64,000 nt of DNA from assembly GCA_027575765.1 (NCBI GenBank), contig JANBPT010000047.1, positions 29,603 to 93,602 on the forward strand, written 5' to 3'. The translations under genes and the position numbers were made by a program. This stretch comes from Tieghemiomyces parasiticus. Lineage: Eukaryota; Kickxellomycota; Dimargaritomycetes; Dimargaritales; Dimargaritaceae. Every line of letters starts with the position of its first letter. Position 1 is the first letter of the stretch. Below the pieces are notes generated by a model that had not been told where the DNA came from, ran no database searches, and saw only the letters and a program-made list of their open reading frames with translations. Positions 32,558-43,711 of the stretch are shown here, piece after piece.

Positions 32558-35272
32558 TTAGCGGGACACACGGAAGTAGGCTGAGGTCCAGCTGTCGAGG
32601 TCGGTAGCGTTGTTCGGGTTACCGAAGGGACGCAGGGCGGTGATTTTCATGCGGTAAATACCATTGGCTAGACGGGCCAGGTCGCTCTTGCTGGGCTTGG
32701 TGTATCCGTAGCCACTCCAGGTGAAGGTGGTACTGGGGCGGTAACTGATGAAGTTCTGCTGGGCGTAGTCGAGCACGTCGTTGACGAGGGCATAGTACGT
32801 CTTGCCGGTGGCCTGGTTGGTGACATAAACGCGGATCTGGGCCGTGGGATGGTCCTTGACGACAGTCAGGGTGGGAAAACTGTTGACCATGTCAAAGATG
32901 GGGCAGCCCGCCGCGTTAGCGCTCATCGCCTGGGTGACTGCAGCGTTGGTTTGGGAGCTACCCAGGTAGGGAAACTCCGCGGTGTTGGGACGCAGGATCG
33001 GGACGGTACGGTAGTCGCCTTTGAAACCAAGGTACGGGATAGTCAGGGTGCTGTTAACGGCGTTGTTGATGATGATGGTGGCGTTGATAAAGCCGCTGTA
33101 CACCCAGTGCTCCTTGTCGGGCAGACCCCGAGGCTGGGTGAAGGCGACGTTCCAAGAGGTTGACTGGCCGGGTGCGAGGTTGAGCACGCTATGGCTGAAG
33201 GTGACAGAGGCGGACTGTACGTTCCGGCGAGGTAGGTCGGACAGAGACTGGTTGGCGTAGTGAGCCGACACCGAGTAGGCTTCGACAGCAGAGAGGTTGA
33301 TGCGGACGGTCTGTTTGCTACGGTTGGTGAACACGGTCTGGCGATTAGTAACACCACCGCTGAACTTGCCGTTGATCGTGTCGTTGAGGGCGAAGGCGTT
33401 GAGGCTGGCAAACACGGGGCTGTAGAGGGCGCTCATGATGTTGATGATGCCCGAACCCTGGGTGGTGACGGTGTCGCACAAGGTGCTGTTGAAGCAGTAG
33501 GGCGTCGCCGTCTGCATGAGCCGCTGCTTTAGACTGGCGGCAGGGATACCGTATTGCTTCATCAGGGCAGCCACGCCAGTCAACACGGGGGTGCTCATTG
33601 AAGTACCGGAGAGATTGTCGTAGCCACCGGCGTACAACGGGTAGGTCGAGTAGATACGGTCCCCGGGGGCGCTGAGCTCGGGTTTGAGCTTGAGTTCCGG
33701 ATCGGGACCGTAGCTGGAGTATAGCGAAACCTGGCCCGCGTCAGTGTGGCGCCACTTGTGCAGTTCGTCGTCACTCGTAACGGTCACACCCTGCGGATTA
33801 GCCTTGAGCATGGCAAGGATCGCGTTGCCGTCGTTGAGCGTCACCATTCCGACGGCGATCTCATGGGGGGCTCCAAAAACTAGGTAACGAGGAAGATTCT
33901 GCGTGGGCATGGCGAACAAAATACCGGTAGCACCTGCGGCCGCAGCAAGGTCTACCTGGTCGTCCGCTGAACAGTCACTCGTCTGGTCAACCTGGACGAT
34001 GAGACCCTTCAAGGCCTCCGAAGCGTATCCACTGCACCCCGTGTACTTGCCGGCGGAATCGGCCACGCGACGCAGCGGAGTACCGGAGTAGACGAAAGCC
34101 GGCCAGGGGAAGCTGTAGTCGTTGGCACGCAGTATCTGGGTGGTCCGACCGGCGGCGGTCACGTTCAAGGTGTTGGCCCAGATGTATATCGGATTGTGGC
34201 TGGACACCGAAAAGGCGGCGGTGCCAACCGACGGGTCCGAGTCGGCATAGAGATTCTCGAGCCCAAAGTTGCCGTTCGACGCCATGACCGTGATACCCTT
34301 CAGCGACAATGCATTGGCCAACAAGGAGGCCGGGCTGGCGGCCCACTGGCCGGGCTCACCGGCGGAAACGTTGATCACGTCCATGCCGTCGTTGGCCGCC
34401 GCCTGCATTCCTAGCATGATGGCATCCTCGCCCACGCTGCCTTCGCCGGCGCAGCCGAAGACCTTGTAGATGCCGAGGGTGGCATCGGGTGCGACCCCCT
34501 GGTAGACACCGTCACTGCCGGCAACGATACCAGCCACGTGGGTGCCGTGTCCGATACAGGCATCGTAGGGGTAAGGGTTGGGGATGGCGACGGGGTTGGT
34601 GTCACCATCGTAGTCGTTACCGACCAGGTCGGAGCCGTACTGGATACGGCAGCCGGGGGTTTTGAAGCAGGCGCCGAAGGCGGTGTGATTGTAGTCGATA
34701 CCGCTGTCCACGATGCCAATCTTCATGCCCTGACCGCGCAGGTTGAGCTCTCGGTGGGCGCGATCGACGCCGGTCATACTATGCGCCAAGTTCTCTCGAG
34801 GAGGGTTCTGCGGTGGGTTTGGACTGTCCCGAGCTGAGAGAGGCGTTTGCAAGGAACCTTGGCCTTTCATACCCTCGCCCTTCCAGCCGGGGATTTTCAT
34901 GACAGAAACAGGCCAGACCTTGGCCACGGCGTCCAGGCTCTGGATGGGCTGTGTGTCATTGCCGCTGATGACGATGGACGCAGCGTTGAAGTTGGGGTTG
35001 ACGTAAGTGTACTGCACCTCCAGGTCGACGCCGGACTCACTGAGAATTGAGGCGATATCATTGTCGGTCAGGGAAGTTGCGGTAGCTGCAACCAACGGTT
35101 CAAATTGGACGATGTAGCGGCCCGGAATGATGTTAGTCGAACCCAGGTTTGTAGTGATGTCATTATCCGAGTCGCTTACGGGGATAGAGGTGGTGGCATC
35201 GGAGGACGTATCGGCACCGGCGAGGGCGAACAGGGCCAGGCCGTAGAGGGAAAGGGCGGTCAGGCGCGCCAT
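32558..35272 (-). CDS. Secreted subtilisin-like serine protease (S8, PA-domain type)
   Basis: Intronless, 904 aa. Signal peptide at 1-20 (LTALSLYGLALFALAGA). An inhibitor-I9-like propeptide begins near PGRYIVQFE (~50-125). Catalytic triad: Asp189 in IGIVDSGIDYNHT, His242 in GHGTHVAGIVAGSDG, Ser558 in LSGTSMSTP; oxyanion Asn335 in ASNGNFG. A protease-associated (PA) domain is inserted at ~385-495, and a beta-rich C-terminal region (~640-900) follows, as in fungal vpr-type subtilases. Such enzymes are secreted or wall-bound and degrade external protein or host cuticle; which applies here cannot be read from the sequence. Several N-x-S/T sites fit secretion. TTATAA lies just before the ATG. All active-site residues are intact. 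Confidence 0.93.
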   Translation of the reverse strand: MARLTALSLYGLALFALAGADTSSDATTSIPVSDSDNDITTNLGSTNIIPGRYIVQFEPLVAATATSLTDNDIASILSESGVDLEVQYTYVNPNFNAASIVISGNDTQPIQSLDAVAKVWPVSVMKIPGWKGEGMKGQGSLQTPLSARDSPNPPQNPPRENLAHSMTGVDRAHRELNLRGQGMKIGIVDSGIDYNHTAFGACFKTPGCRIQYGSDLVGNDYDGDTNPVAIPNPYPYDACIGHGTHVAGIVAGSDGVYQGVAPDATLGIYKVFGCAGEGSVGEDAIMLGMQAAANDGMDVINVSAGEPGQWAASPASLLANALSLKGITVMASNGNFGLENLYADSDPSVGTAAFSVSSHNPIYIWANTLNVTAAGRTTQILRANDYSFPWPAFVYSGTPLRRVADSAGKYTGCSGYASEALKGLIVQVDQTSDCSADDQVDLAAAAGATGILFAMPTQNLPRYLVFGAPHEIAVGMVTLNDGNAILAMLKANPQGVTVTSDDELHKWRHTDAGQVSLYSSYGPDPELKLKPELSAPGDRIYSTYPLYAGGYDNLSGTSMSTPVLTGVAALMKQYGIPAASLKQRLMQTATPYCFNSTLCDTVTTQGSGIINIMSALYSPVFASLNAFALNDTINGKFSGGVTNRQTVFTNRSKQTVRINLSAVEAYSVSAHYANQSLSDLPRRNVQSASVTFSHSVLNLAPGQSTSWNVAFTQPRGLPDKEHWVYSGFINATIIINNAVNSTLTIPYLGFKGDYRTVPILRPNTAEFPYLGSSQTNAAVTQAMSANAAGCPIFDMVNSFPTLTVVKDHPTAQIRVYVTNQATGKTYYALVNDVLDYAQQNFISYRPSTTFTWSGYGYTKPSKSDLARLANGIYRMKITALRPFGNPNNATDLDSWTSAYFRVSR

Positions 35273-38233
35273 AGCACTGGGTCAAGGCTTTGACAATTAG
35301 TTTATAAGTCGGCTGATGTATTATCGTGTTGAAGGGTCTTGCAGATTAGAGGGGCATATTAGATATCAGTAGATTATAGAGGAAAGCACATGGGCCAAGG
35401 TCGTTACAATGATTCGAGGGTATGGGTTCTCTGGTACGGTAAAACAAAATTGGAAGATAGGTCTGGTAGTGAACCTTGTAGTAGGTGATAGCCTAACGAG
35501 GTGTCAGGCAGTGCCAGCTTGGTAAGTCCTGAACCGAGCTTCCTGGCGGTAGATTATATACAGGTTGCGAGCTGACGCAGAGCCGCTGGCCACCCAACGA
35601 AAGGCAAACGATAATACTGATACAGGATATAGAGGGCAGGAAGGGCGAGGGGATTAGCGAGGCAAAACGCCGCGGAGTGAAAGGCTCTAGTTGGAATGAG
35701 AAGGCGATAAAGAGTGAAGTCAATAGTGTTTATATAGGGGTGCTAGGTGACACGACAAGGATCTGACAATGCCGCTCCTTCTTCCTAAAATGGCAACGGG
35801 GATATCCTTGGCAGAGCGATCTTCTCCATCACCATAAAAGAAGGTTTCATGGCGCCGCTGGTCACTATTTCCTTACCTATAAACCACCTCTACATAGTAG
35901 ATACCAGGAGGTTCACATGAGGTAGCCAGAAGACAGTCACCAACCATCGCACGTCGTGCTTTGGCGGATTTAGCTACACCAATTGACCTAAAATAAGGAT
36001 GATAAGTGATGCCTTGGGCCAGATTAGGTTTTTGCCGGATTCCGCCATGGTTTCCCAGCGCCGTTTCTGTATTTAGCAGGAGCCCCGGTATTAGGTAGTA
36101 TCGAAGAGACCACTTCATTCAGTTGATCATTTATAAGCACCACCATTGATGATCTTGGACGGAACGGGGAAAGTATTACAAGCTGTATCGACGGTCTACC
36201 GATCAGAAGGGACCAGCCGGCCCAATCTCTGAAAGCTCGGAGGATGGAAAGGCCACGTTCGGCACATAAGGTATTGCTTGTCGGTCTTCCGCTGGGGATT
36301 ATCAAGTCTGGGCTGACATGGGGACCCAATCGTGGTCCAGCAGCTTACTTTTGAATTGCAGCAGTGGTAGCGCCACACCCTGGCCCTCCCTCTGGTGAGC
36401 TGTTTAAGCAACCTCATATTTTCCATGTCAATTTTAGATACAAGTAGCCTTGAATTGAGAAGCTCAAGGTCACAGGGTAGGGCCACGCCAATGCCTTGAA
36501 TAGTTTGGTTGGCATGCCTTCCTCAGCACGTCTACGCGCGGAGCTGATCTATTCTGTACTACCTGCCGATCGGTGTCCAACTTCACTTCCCAAAACCTTT
36601 CCACAAAACTAGTTTTTCGCCTCCCACCGGCGCATTGGCAGCCACGGATTATCGTTCCGTTCCTCCGTTCCACATTCTCTCCATATTGACAGATCCACTG
36701 TACTTTGCGATTCGCACTTCCGGGTATACCATGAACCCGCTCGTACAATCCACCTCAGCCGCATTGCTTGGCAGACGATACAAGTCCAAAAATAAGTATA
36801 AACATCCGCGCTTCTAAATTTACCCTCAATTTTCCCGAAGGGCAACTGGTTTTTCACAAGTGGCCTAATGTCGAGCGAATGGTTACAGCTTATAGCCGAG
36901 CCCCTCTTCCACATGGCCATATGCCAAGGTCCTCTGTTATCCCCCGTTACTGAGACCACGCAAGGAAACCACCTCGATGTCGAACATGTTTCCACAGCAA
37001 CTAGATGGCACTGGCCATGCGGACTCCAACCCATTACTCACTGGGGCTCGTTTACCACTGCCAAGCACCTCGATATGCTTTATTATCCGGTTCAGACATT
37101 GGTGTCTTGGTTCGTAATCAAATGGTGACGAAAGGTACTCGCTTCATCGAATTGACCAGCGTGTCATCCGGATGGAAATGCAGTGGCGGCTGAAAATTAT
37201 CCCAAGATTTCACTTTCCAGTGTCCCATTTATCTCTCTAAGTAACGGTGATATCCATTTACAGGTCATAATTTTTTAGAGGTGGTAGTACTGAGCGATGT
37301 CTAGCCCTTGATGCAAGAATGACTAGTTCGACTTAAATATACCTGGAAGAAAAGAACAACATGGGCCAATTGCAATGACATTACAGAGTAGGTCGTTTGG
37401 TATTATGTGTACATCATCTTGTCTGAACCCCATATAATCTGAGCACGCTGAGGTTACTTACCCAGGGTATGCCACTCTAGCATAGACTGGAAATTGACTG
37501 AGATTGACAGGTACTGTTATTAGGGGAAACCGTTCAGCTCCCCTAACAATATAGCGCTTATGACATTGCCAAATTCATGCCACAGTCACTATTCGAAGTG
37601 GTCAAATAATGACGGTATTGTACGATCCTGTGAAGCTATTGGAATTATTAAGGAAGAACACTACTAGACTGCCCAACTATTTAAGTTGCCATCCCTAAAA
37701 TTTACTAAGCGGGTGGTCCCTTCTTTTCCCCACTCTACTTTTGCCGATACTCAACAGATATCCTTGCAATTTGCATGGGTAGCAAGGTATAATTTAGGCC
37801 TACCACTTGAAATGACGGGTGGGTAGAAGTGTGCAATTTTCGGTGTGATTGAAAATACAATACTAAATGTGAAACATTGGGTGGGGTTTTATTTCCACCA
37901 CTCTATTGTGGTATAAATCATTGACGTATACAATGCAGTCGAGCAATGACCGAGGCAACGTTAGCGTGGGCGGGGAGGGTTTAAATCAGGGAATCAGTTT
38001 ACGGCGGTGGTCAACACAAACATAGCTATCGGTACACATCTACCCATTCCGGTGGATATGTGGCTGAGAGGCCTGTCCGACCGCGACCCCATTAAATCGA
38101 GCTGACAGGGAGTGAGTGCGGTATGATTAAAAAAAAAGGAAAGGACGTCCCAAACCTACATACTGGTTACCCGCATCGTCTCGCCAACGCATCTTGGCGG
38201 ACCATCTGACTATTCTGTGGCTTCACTGGTCCT
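35273..38233. other. 3-kb gene desert, AT-rich
   Basis: No convincing gene. The proximal part is the protease promoter. ORFs at 36196-37034 (minus) and 36635-37193 (plus) overlap each other, lack recognisable motifs and are not called. Confidence 0.45.
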
Positions 38234-39488
38234 TTAGAGAGCCACGCCAGCAGGATCCGGCCGTCGCCGGGGCAGCCTGTACCCGCCCTCCGCTGCGGTC
38301 ATCACCATCCGGTGAAAGAAATCGGCGAGGCTGACGGCACGTTCTAAATCCATTAATTCATCTTTGCTTGCGGCTAGTCCCATGTCGCGAGCTTGCAGCG
38401 GGTCGATGCGGCCCAGTCTTTTCCGTTCTTCGCGGAACCGAGCAAGGGTAGACGAGGGATGTTTAGCCGCCACGCGGGCACCGTTGATGAGGACTCGCCA
38501 GCGTTCCCGACACAACTGCGGGTGGTAGGACTGTTTGTCGCTCAATTGGACGGCGACGTGGTGCCAAAACCGCCGCTTGGGTTCGTGGTCGGCATTGGGT
38601 GTCGACCGAAACGTCAGGGGCAGTGCACCGTCCTTGGGTCGTTCCCCCGGTGGGTGGTCTGGTATGGCGCTGCTATCAATGAACTGGCCCGGAACGAAAA
38701 AGGGCTTGGGTTGAAAACGGCGAAACTGCTGACACAGGTGTACGTAGGCCGGCGCCGGCTCGAGCAGGCGGGGGACGCCATCGTGGATACACAGGAGCAA
38801 GGTCATGTCCTGCGGTAGGGGCCACAGACCAGCCTGCTGCCGACTAGCAGGGGTCGTGTACCAGCGGTTATAGCACTCCAGCGGGTCTTGGGTGCCGACT
38901 TCCTCGGACACTGCCAGCCACCGGTCCGTGCCGAACCGAGCCAGGGCAGATCGGAGGCTGAGATCTTCCCGGGTACTCCATCTTTGCGAACCCTGTAGCT
39001 TGACCAGCATGACGTGTCGCGCGGATATGGTGCGTGCGTCGAATCCGGGAAAGTCGTCCTCTAAACGAAGCCAGTTAAACCGGTGCTCTTTGCACAGTTT
39101 AAGCAGTCGGCCGTCGTCTTCTGGGTTCCATGCTGACAGTGGTTTGGACGGCAGGGCGGTGGGTCGGTTCACCGTAGGCTGGGGGGCTATGCAACCAGAG
39201 AAGCGAGGCGAGTGTGTTGGAGGAGACGGAAATGTGAAACGTTGGGGAAGAAAGGAGGATAATCAGTCTGTGCTGTGAGCTGGTTATCCTAGTTACCTTG
39301 ACACGTCGGTCTTCTGCCACGGCCCACATTCCTTGACACTCACCTTCGCTAGTCGCGCCGTCGGGTCGGACGTCATGATTCGAGAGCCGCACGGCGGTAG
39401 TGGTGTAGTAAGCCGATAGCACACCGCGGCAGGCTGGAGCGACACGGACGAAGGGACGGCCCGATGCCCCAATGAGGTACAGGGCCAT
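38234..39488 (-). CDS. Multi-SANT/Myb protein with mitochondrial-type presequence (M3)
   Basis: Exons 39488-39344 and 39186-38234, phase-1 intron (GTGAGT...CATAG), 365 aa. Exon 1 (48 residues, starting MALYLIGASGRPFVRVAPAC, then YYTTTAVRLSN) is basic and has no acidic residue before about position 39, a good matrix presequence. Exon 2: one repeat at ~66-107 (AWNPEDDGRLLKLCKEHRFN, FPGFDARTISARH), one at ~115-157 (RWSTREDLSLRSALARFGTD, ECYNRWY), the divergent repeat (WPLPQDMTLLL, GVPRLL, HLCQQFRRFQPKPF), the last repeat (FWHHVAVQL, YHPQLCRERWRVL) and the tail with ARDMGL and FFHRMVMTA. The first repeat of M2 is missing, as in M1. The M4 gene ends 500 bp upstream, in the same orientation, so the two form a tandem pair. 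Confidence 0.8.
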
Positions 39489-39987
39489 GTTGGGTGGGGG
39501 ATCCAAACTCTAGTGCTACTTGATCAGAATCACGCAGGCAGGCAAATGCAAAGAGGCGGGCGAGCCCAGAGGTCATTTATGGTATAAAGTCTACCGGCCG
39601 CTGAGCAGCGCCAGCGTAAAGGTATGAACGAGGAGTGGGGTGCCAGCTGAGTATGATTGTGTGGACGAGTTGCTCCCAATCAGCATTCCTCGGTATCCTC
39701 AAGGAACCCAGCGCGACACTAGAGGTTGTCAGAAGGCCCAAGGGAATTGTGTACTTGGGAATGTGGTTGGTCGGGTAGCTTCGTGTCTCGGTGGCTCAGA
39801 AAAAGAATCTACCCCTTCTGTAAGCAGTAGAATATTGGAACGATAATCCATCTACATTGTGGAAGGCTGGAGGGGTCAGAGCCGTCGCAAAGGGGCCCCG
39901 CCGTCCGCAGCGGCGTATAGGGCGTGTTGAATTTATTTTACTGCTATCAATGTCGGACGAATCCGACTGTTGAGAATAAAAATTGAT
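39489..39987. promoter_or_regulatory. Spacer between tandem M4 and M3 genes
   Basis: 499 bp containing the M3 promoter (minus strand; CTTTATACC around 39580-39588 is a possible TATA element) and the M4 3' end. No gene seen. Confidence 0.45.
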
Positions 39988-41425
39988 TTAATCCTCTTCC
40001 GTCTTGGGTAACTGGGGTACTGGTGAGGATTTCCTGGCGGACGCCTCCGTGGCCTGGATGATGGCATTTTCAAACTCTTCACGATCGCTCAAGTACCGCA
40101 AAACCCGGGTCAGGTTCAGGTCGTCCAGCTGCGCCCCAGCGGCCTCGGCCGCTACCGTGTCAACGACCTCGCGGTCCTGCCGGACAGCTTCGAGCTGGTC
40201 CAGCGTGACCGGATCCAGAGTCGCGGCGGTGGTGGCACAGTTGCATAGCGTACGCCAGCGCTGGAGGCAGTACTGGGGGTGATGGCGCATGGGTTCCGGA
40301 AGCTGAAGGGCCACGTTGTGCCAGACCTCACGCGGAGGTTCGGCGTTAGGGTCCTCAGGTTCAGGGTCCACATCTTCATCCTCCTCCTCATGCTCCTCTT
40401 TCGATTCACTTTCGGATTCCGATCGACTCACCCTTCCCCGGGCCTGGAACAAACGCTCACAGAGTAAATACCATAGCGGTACCGCCTGTACGATCGGCCG
40501 CGAAAACTCGAATACGGCCATGATCAGATTGACGTCCTCGGTGCGGCTCCACGGTTGCTTCGCCTGGAGCACGGGACTGACGAACCACCGCGTGTAGCAT
40601 TCCTTCGTTGTCCGCGTTTGTACCACCATCGCCACCTGCCGCCAGCTCTCGGTTCCGTGTGTATTCAGGGCTGCCCGGAGCCGGCCCAGCTCGTCAGGAT
40701 TCCACGTCTCCTGACGGGGTACCCGAAGAATTGACCACCGGCCGCGGATCTCTCGCTCCGTGAAGTGCGGGTGTCGGTAGTAAAATTTGGACCAGTCCCG
40801 GTCAATGTCCTTGACGAGTCGCATCAGTACTTCATCGTGGTGGGTCGTAAATACGTGCTTGGGTCGCTGGTGGCGGGTAAGGAAAATGTACCGTTTGTGG
40901 CACTGGCGGGGACCCCCGCCCTTATTGATGACCTTGGATACCGCCTTCCAGTTGTAGAGACCGTAAATCTTCACCGTCTGGAGCAGAAGCTCATCCTCCT
41001 CGGGTTTCCAAATCCGTGTCGCGGGCCTGTAGATATAGTCGGCCCAGGTGCCGTGTGGTCTGACCTTCGGTGCCGAAGCTAGTGGTAGTGAAAGGCAAGC
41101 GTAAGTGAGGGTGGGATCAGTTAAACGTAGATGTTCAAAACCCCTGAGAGGTTTGGCAGATCGTCCGAAAGAGAGATGGGTTTGAACCAGCCTTGAGTAT
41201 AAGCCTTCCTGTCCAAATCAACTTACAGGCTTGGCCTTCAGTGGCCTGGTCGGTACAATCTGTGGGCTCCGCTTTGGACGGCGCATCCGTGCTCTGTAGA
41301 CGGGCAGCGCCAATGCGGGTTATAATCCAGGAAATGGAGGTCGGTGCCCTGGCAAAGTAGTGATCAGAGAGTAGCGTCGCCCGGGCAGCCGGTCGGCCTA
41401 GCTTTACGAGGCACCCGGCTAGCAT
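39988..41425 (-). CDS. Multi-SANT/Myb protein with mitochondrial-type presequence (M4)
   Basis: Exons 41425-41227 and 41078-39988, phase-1 intron (GTAAGT...CACTAG), 429 aa. Exon 1 encodes 66 residues: MLAGCLVKLGRPAARATLLS ... RIGAARLQSTDA; ARLQST looks like a matrix-protease cleavage site. Exon 2: repeat 1 ~89-135 (RIWKPEEDELLLQTVKIYGL, NWKAVS, CHKRYIFL), repeat 2 (HDEVLMRLVKDIDRDWSKF), repeat 3 (TWNPDELGRLRAALNTHGTE, SWRQVAMVV, ECYTRWF), divergent repeat 4 (WSRTEDVNLIMAVFEF, LLCERLF), an acidic run rich in Glu, Asp and Ser near residue 255, repeat 5 (VWHNVALQL, HHPQYCLQRWRTL) and the helical tail. Most diverged of the full-length members. A conventional ORF search starts inside repeat 1 and misses the presequence. 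Confidence 0.78.
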
Positions 41426-42054
41426 GTCGTAGTTACCCGTTGGTATGCACGATAAAGCTAGTCGTGTAAATTGACCAGTGGGAGAGTCAAGTTGGAGAAT
41501 GGGCGAGAGAAACTGAACAACTGTAGTTGAGTGACCATGAGCAATGTCGGGTCTGCGCCAAGTAACCGCCTCTACCTCATTCTTTTCACCCTGGCCTCCT
41601 CAATATCATACACGGTGGGAGAGGGCCTTGGGAGTGCTGAAAGGTGCGGCACGCACTAGCCTATGAACTGAGGGGGGCTTAAATTGTACTAGTGAAAGGA
41701 CATCCCACCATGCTAGCTTGCAGCAAACTCGTCAGGAGGAGGTCGGGTTTGCCATGTAAAGTGGCCAACCTCGCTAGTTACATGATCATAGAGAAATAGT
41801 AAAAAATTCAGGTTTGGCGGAGCTTGAGGTTTCAGACATCGACGTTGTAGACAAAAGTTAGGGATACCGTAGTAAAAGAATCGAACGGTAAAACCCATTC
41901 TAGAACCAACCGTCCCTCACTTCACAACATTCATTTCTATCCCTCTATTGTACCAACTTCCGAAGCCACGATATCCACTTCCCAAACTTACCATGATGTA
42001 TAGATGGTGTAATATATTTGGAGACATTCAAGCCTTAATGGTGTTTATTTGTAA
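41426..42054. other. Upstream region of M4, no gene seen
   Basis: 630 bp, AT-rich at its right end. A 61-residue minus-strand ORF (41713-41898) has no recognisable features. Confidence 0.4.
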
Positions 42055-43165
42055 TAATTACCATCACTCTGTACCACTTGATGAGCTCTTTCTATCCAGC
42101 TATCATATCAGATTCTAGGGGCATGTGGCTGGAGCCTGGCTAGCTCCGATTGCTAGGCGTCCACAATTCGCCTCCAGTGTACTGACCTTTTTACCCCTCG
42201 GCCGCTGTTTGACATGCCTGAACAGCCAGAAGTCACAAGGGGGCCAGGTCAGCAGGATTGTCGGGAGGAGCCAAAAGAAGTTAGAGTTAGGAGGTGGAAA
42301 TGTAGGTCTGGGTAGCTCCAGCACAATGTGGTGGTGCATTATCGTGGTAGAGTTGTGGAGAATAACGGTCCAGACTTCCATGTGCCTCCACCCAGGCCTG
42401 GATCATGAGCTTCAATCTGTACTCTAAATTGAGTTTGGTGGAGACCTGGGCACCAGGGGGGCTTGCCTCTCAGGTGTTATAGGCCAGGCCTGGTGAAAAA
42501 TAAATGGTCAGCATCACCTTGGGTGTGGTATGGTCTCAGCAAGCTTGGGGCGGGATAGGGCCACCTTTAGGGCACCACCTCTGGTGACTAGAGCTAGTAG
42601 GAGGGATCAAAAAGGTACGCCCAAGTCACATTGCCTGTGACAATGGAGTCTAACGGGTAGTCACTAGCCTCATTAAAACTCATCCAGGAACTCAGTGGGA
42701 AAAACGTATCCGCTGGTGGTGCTGGTCGTTGGTGAGGGTGTGAGGGACCCAACGGTTGAAATAGCTGTACAGCCCCGGGTCCTGACACAGGCCATTGCGC
42801 AGGGTACTAGGGGAAGTGTGGCAGGTTTGGGCAAGTTGCTCAACGGTTGTTTGAGGGTCTTCCCCCAGCCATCTCAGGAGTATGTCCCCATAATATCCAC
42901 CAATGTCATCTGATGGGCAATCAGAACAAGGATCATGTGCAAAAGAGTGGTGACCTGTGCAAAAGCGAGCTAGCCATTTGTAGATGGTGGAGTGGCTAGG
43001 GACAGCCAAGCCCAGCTTGGAAGTAAAAACATTAAAAATATCATCTGCCTTGCGGCCCTCCGGATAGCAATTATAAATGAGGACCTGCACATTACACCTG
43101 GTTAACTTGGGTGGAGCGAGGGGGGCTTTAAAAAGTAGCCATGATGGATAATTAAAAAAAATCAA
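42055..43165 (-). mobile_element. Degenerate mariner-type transposon, copy A
   Basis: Minus-strand reading frames, broken by shifts, resemble a mariner/Tc1 transposase in order. The DNA-binding part lies at 43165-42692 (VLIYNCYPEGRKADDIFNVF; EDPQTTVEQLAQTCH; RWVPHTLTNDQHHQRIRFSH), then about 42788-42594 in another frame (LDSIVTGNVTWAYLFDPS, matching the usual IVTGDETW block). The catalytic end is at about 42381-42115 (LHNSTTIMHH in place of LHDNARPHTA; WPPCDFWLFRHVKQRPRGKK in place of the APSDFHLF block). The invariant Asp residues are replaced in two of these blocks, so it cannot be active. Ends and terminal inverted repeats were not found. Confidence 0.7.
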
Positions 43166-43311
43166 GGTGTGAGGTTAGTAATGGTTCCATCCTGAAATGG
43201 TTTGTACCAATCGACTTGGCATCGTTGATTATCCTACACTTTACCTGAACCACTGCAATCTGAGATCTCCAGCTAAATACTCTTTAATGATTTAGTTTCG
43301 CCTATATATAT

Positions 43312-43623
43312 TGTGGCAGCGGGACCTGGGAGGGGGCCCTAACGGACCAACCCCTATGGTCACCCCCTTATTTCCAACCATTGTGACTCACCGGTCACCC
43401 AGCCCGCCGAGCCTCAACAAGATTACAACACCCATATGGGGACTTGGGAAGAGGGGCCGGGCGGCAGGCCCGAACCCCCCTCTCTCTCTCGTATTCCACT
43501 GTTTTCTTTATCCCTACTTTCATTTGTCTTCACGGTGTCCCGTGCCCTCTACTTGCAACCGTTTGGCCTTGTTGACCCTTATTCATAGGCAGCTAGTCTT
43601 CAATAAAAGAGCTCCGCCTAACA
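43312..43623 (+). mobile_element. Possible solo LTR of a retrotransposon
   Basis: About 312 bp beginning TGTGGCAGCGGGACC and ending CCTAACA, with a polyadenylation-like CAATAAA ~20 bp before the end, as in fungal LTRs. It sits between TA-rich flanks (TATAT before, TAATA after), so the target duplication is imperfect or masked by the TA run. No second copy was seen in the window, so this is only a suggestion. Confidence 0.3.
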
Positions 43624-43711
43624 TAATATATATATGAAATTAGTAGTTTAATGAAAAAAAATGCTAAACCACAATATAATCTGAGGAAAATGGACGCCAA
43701 TATACTTAATG

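Noticed and set aside
36196..37193. Overlapping ORFs on both strands in the gene desert
   Set aside because: No recognisable domain, no splice support, AT-rich context.
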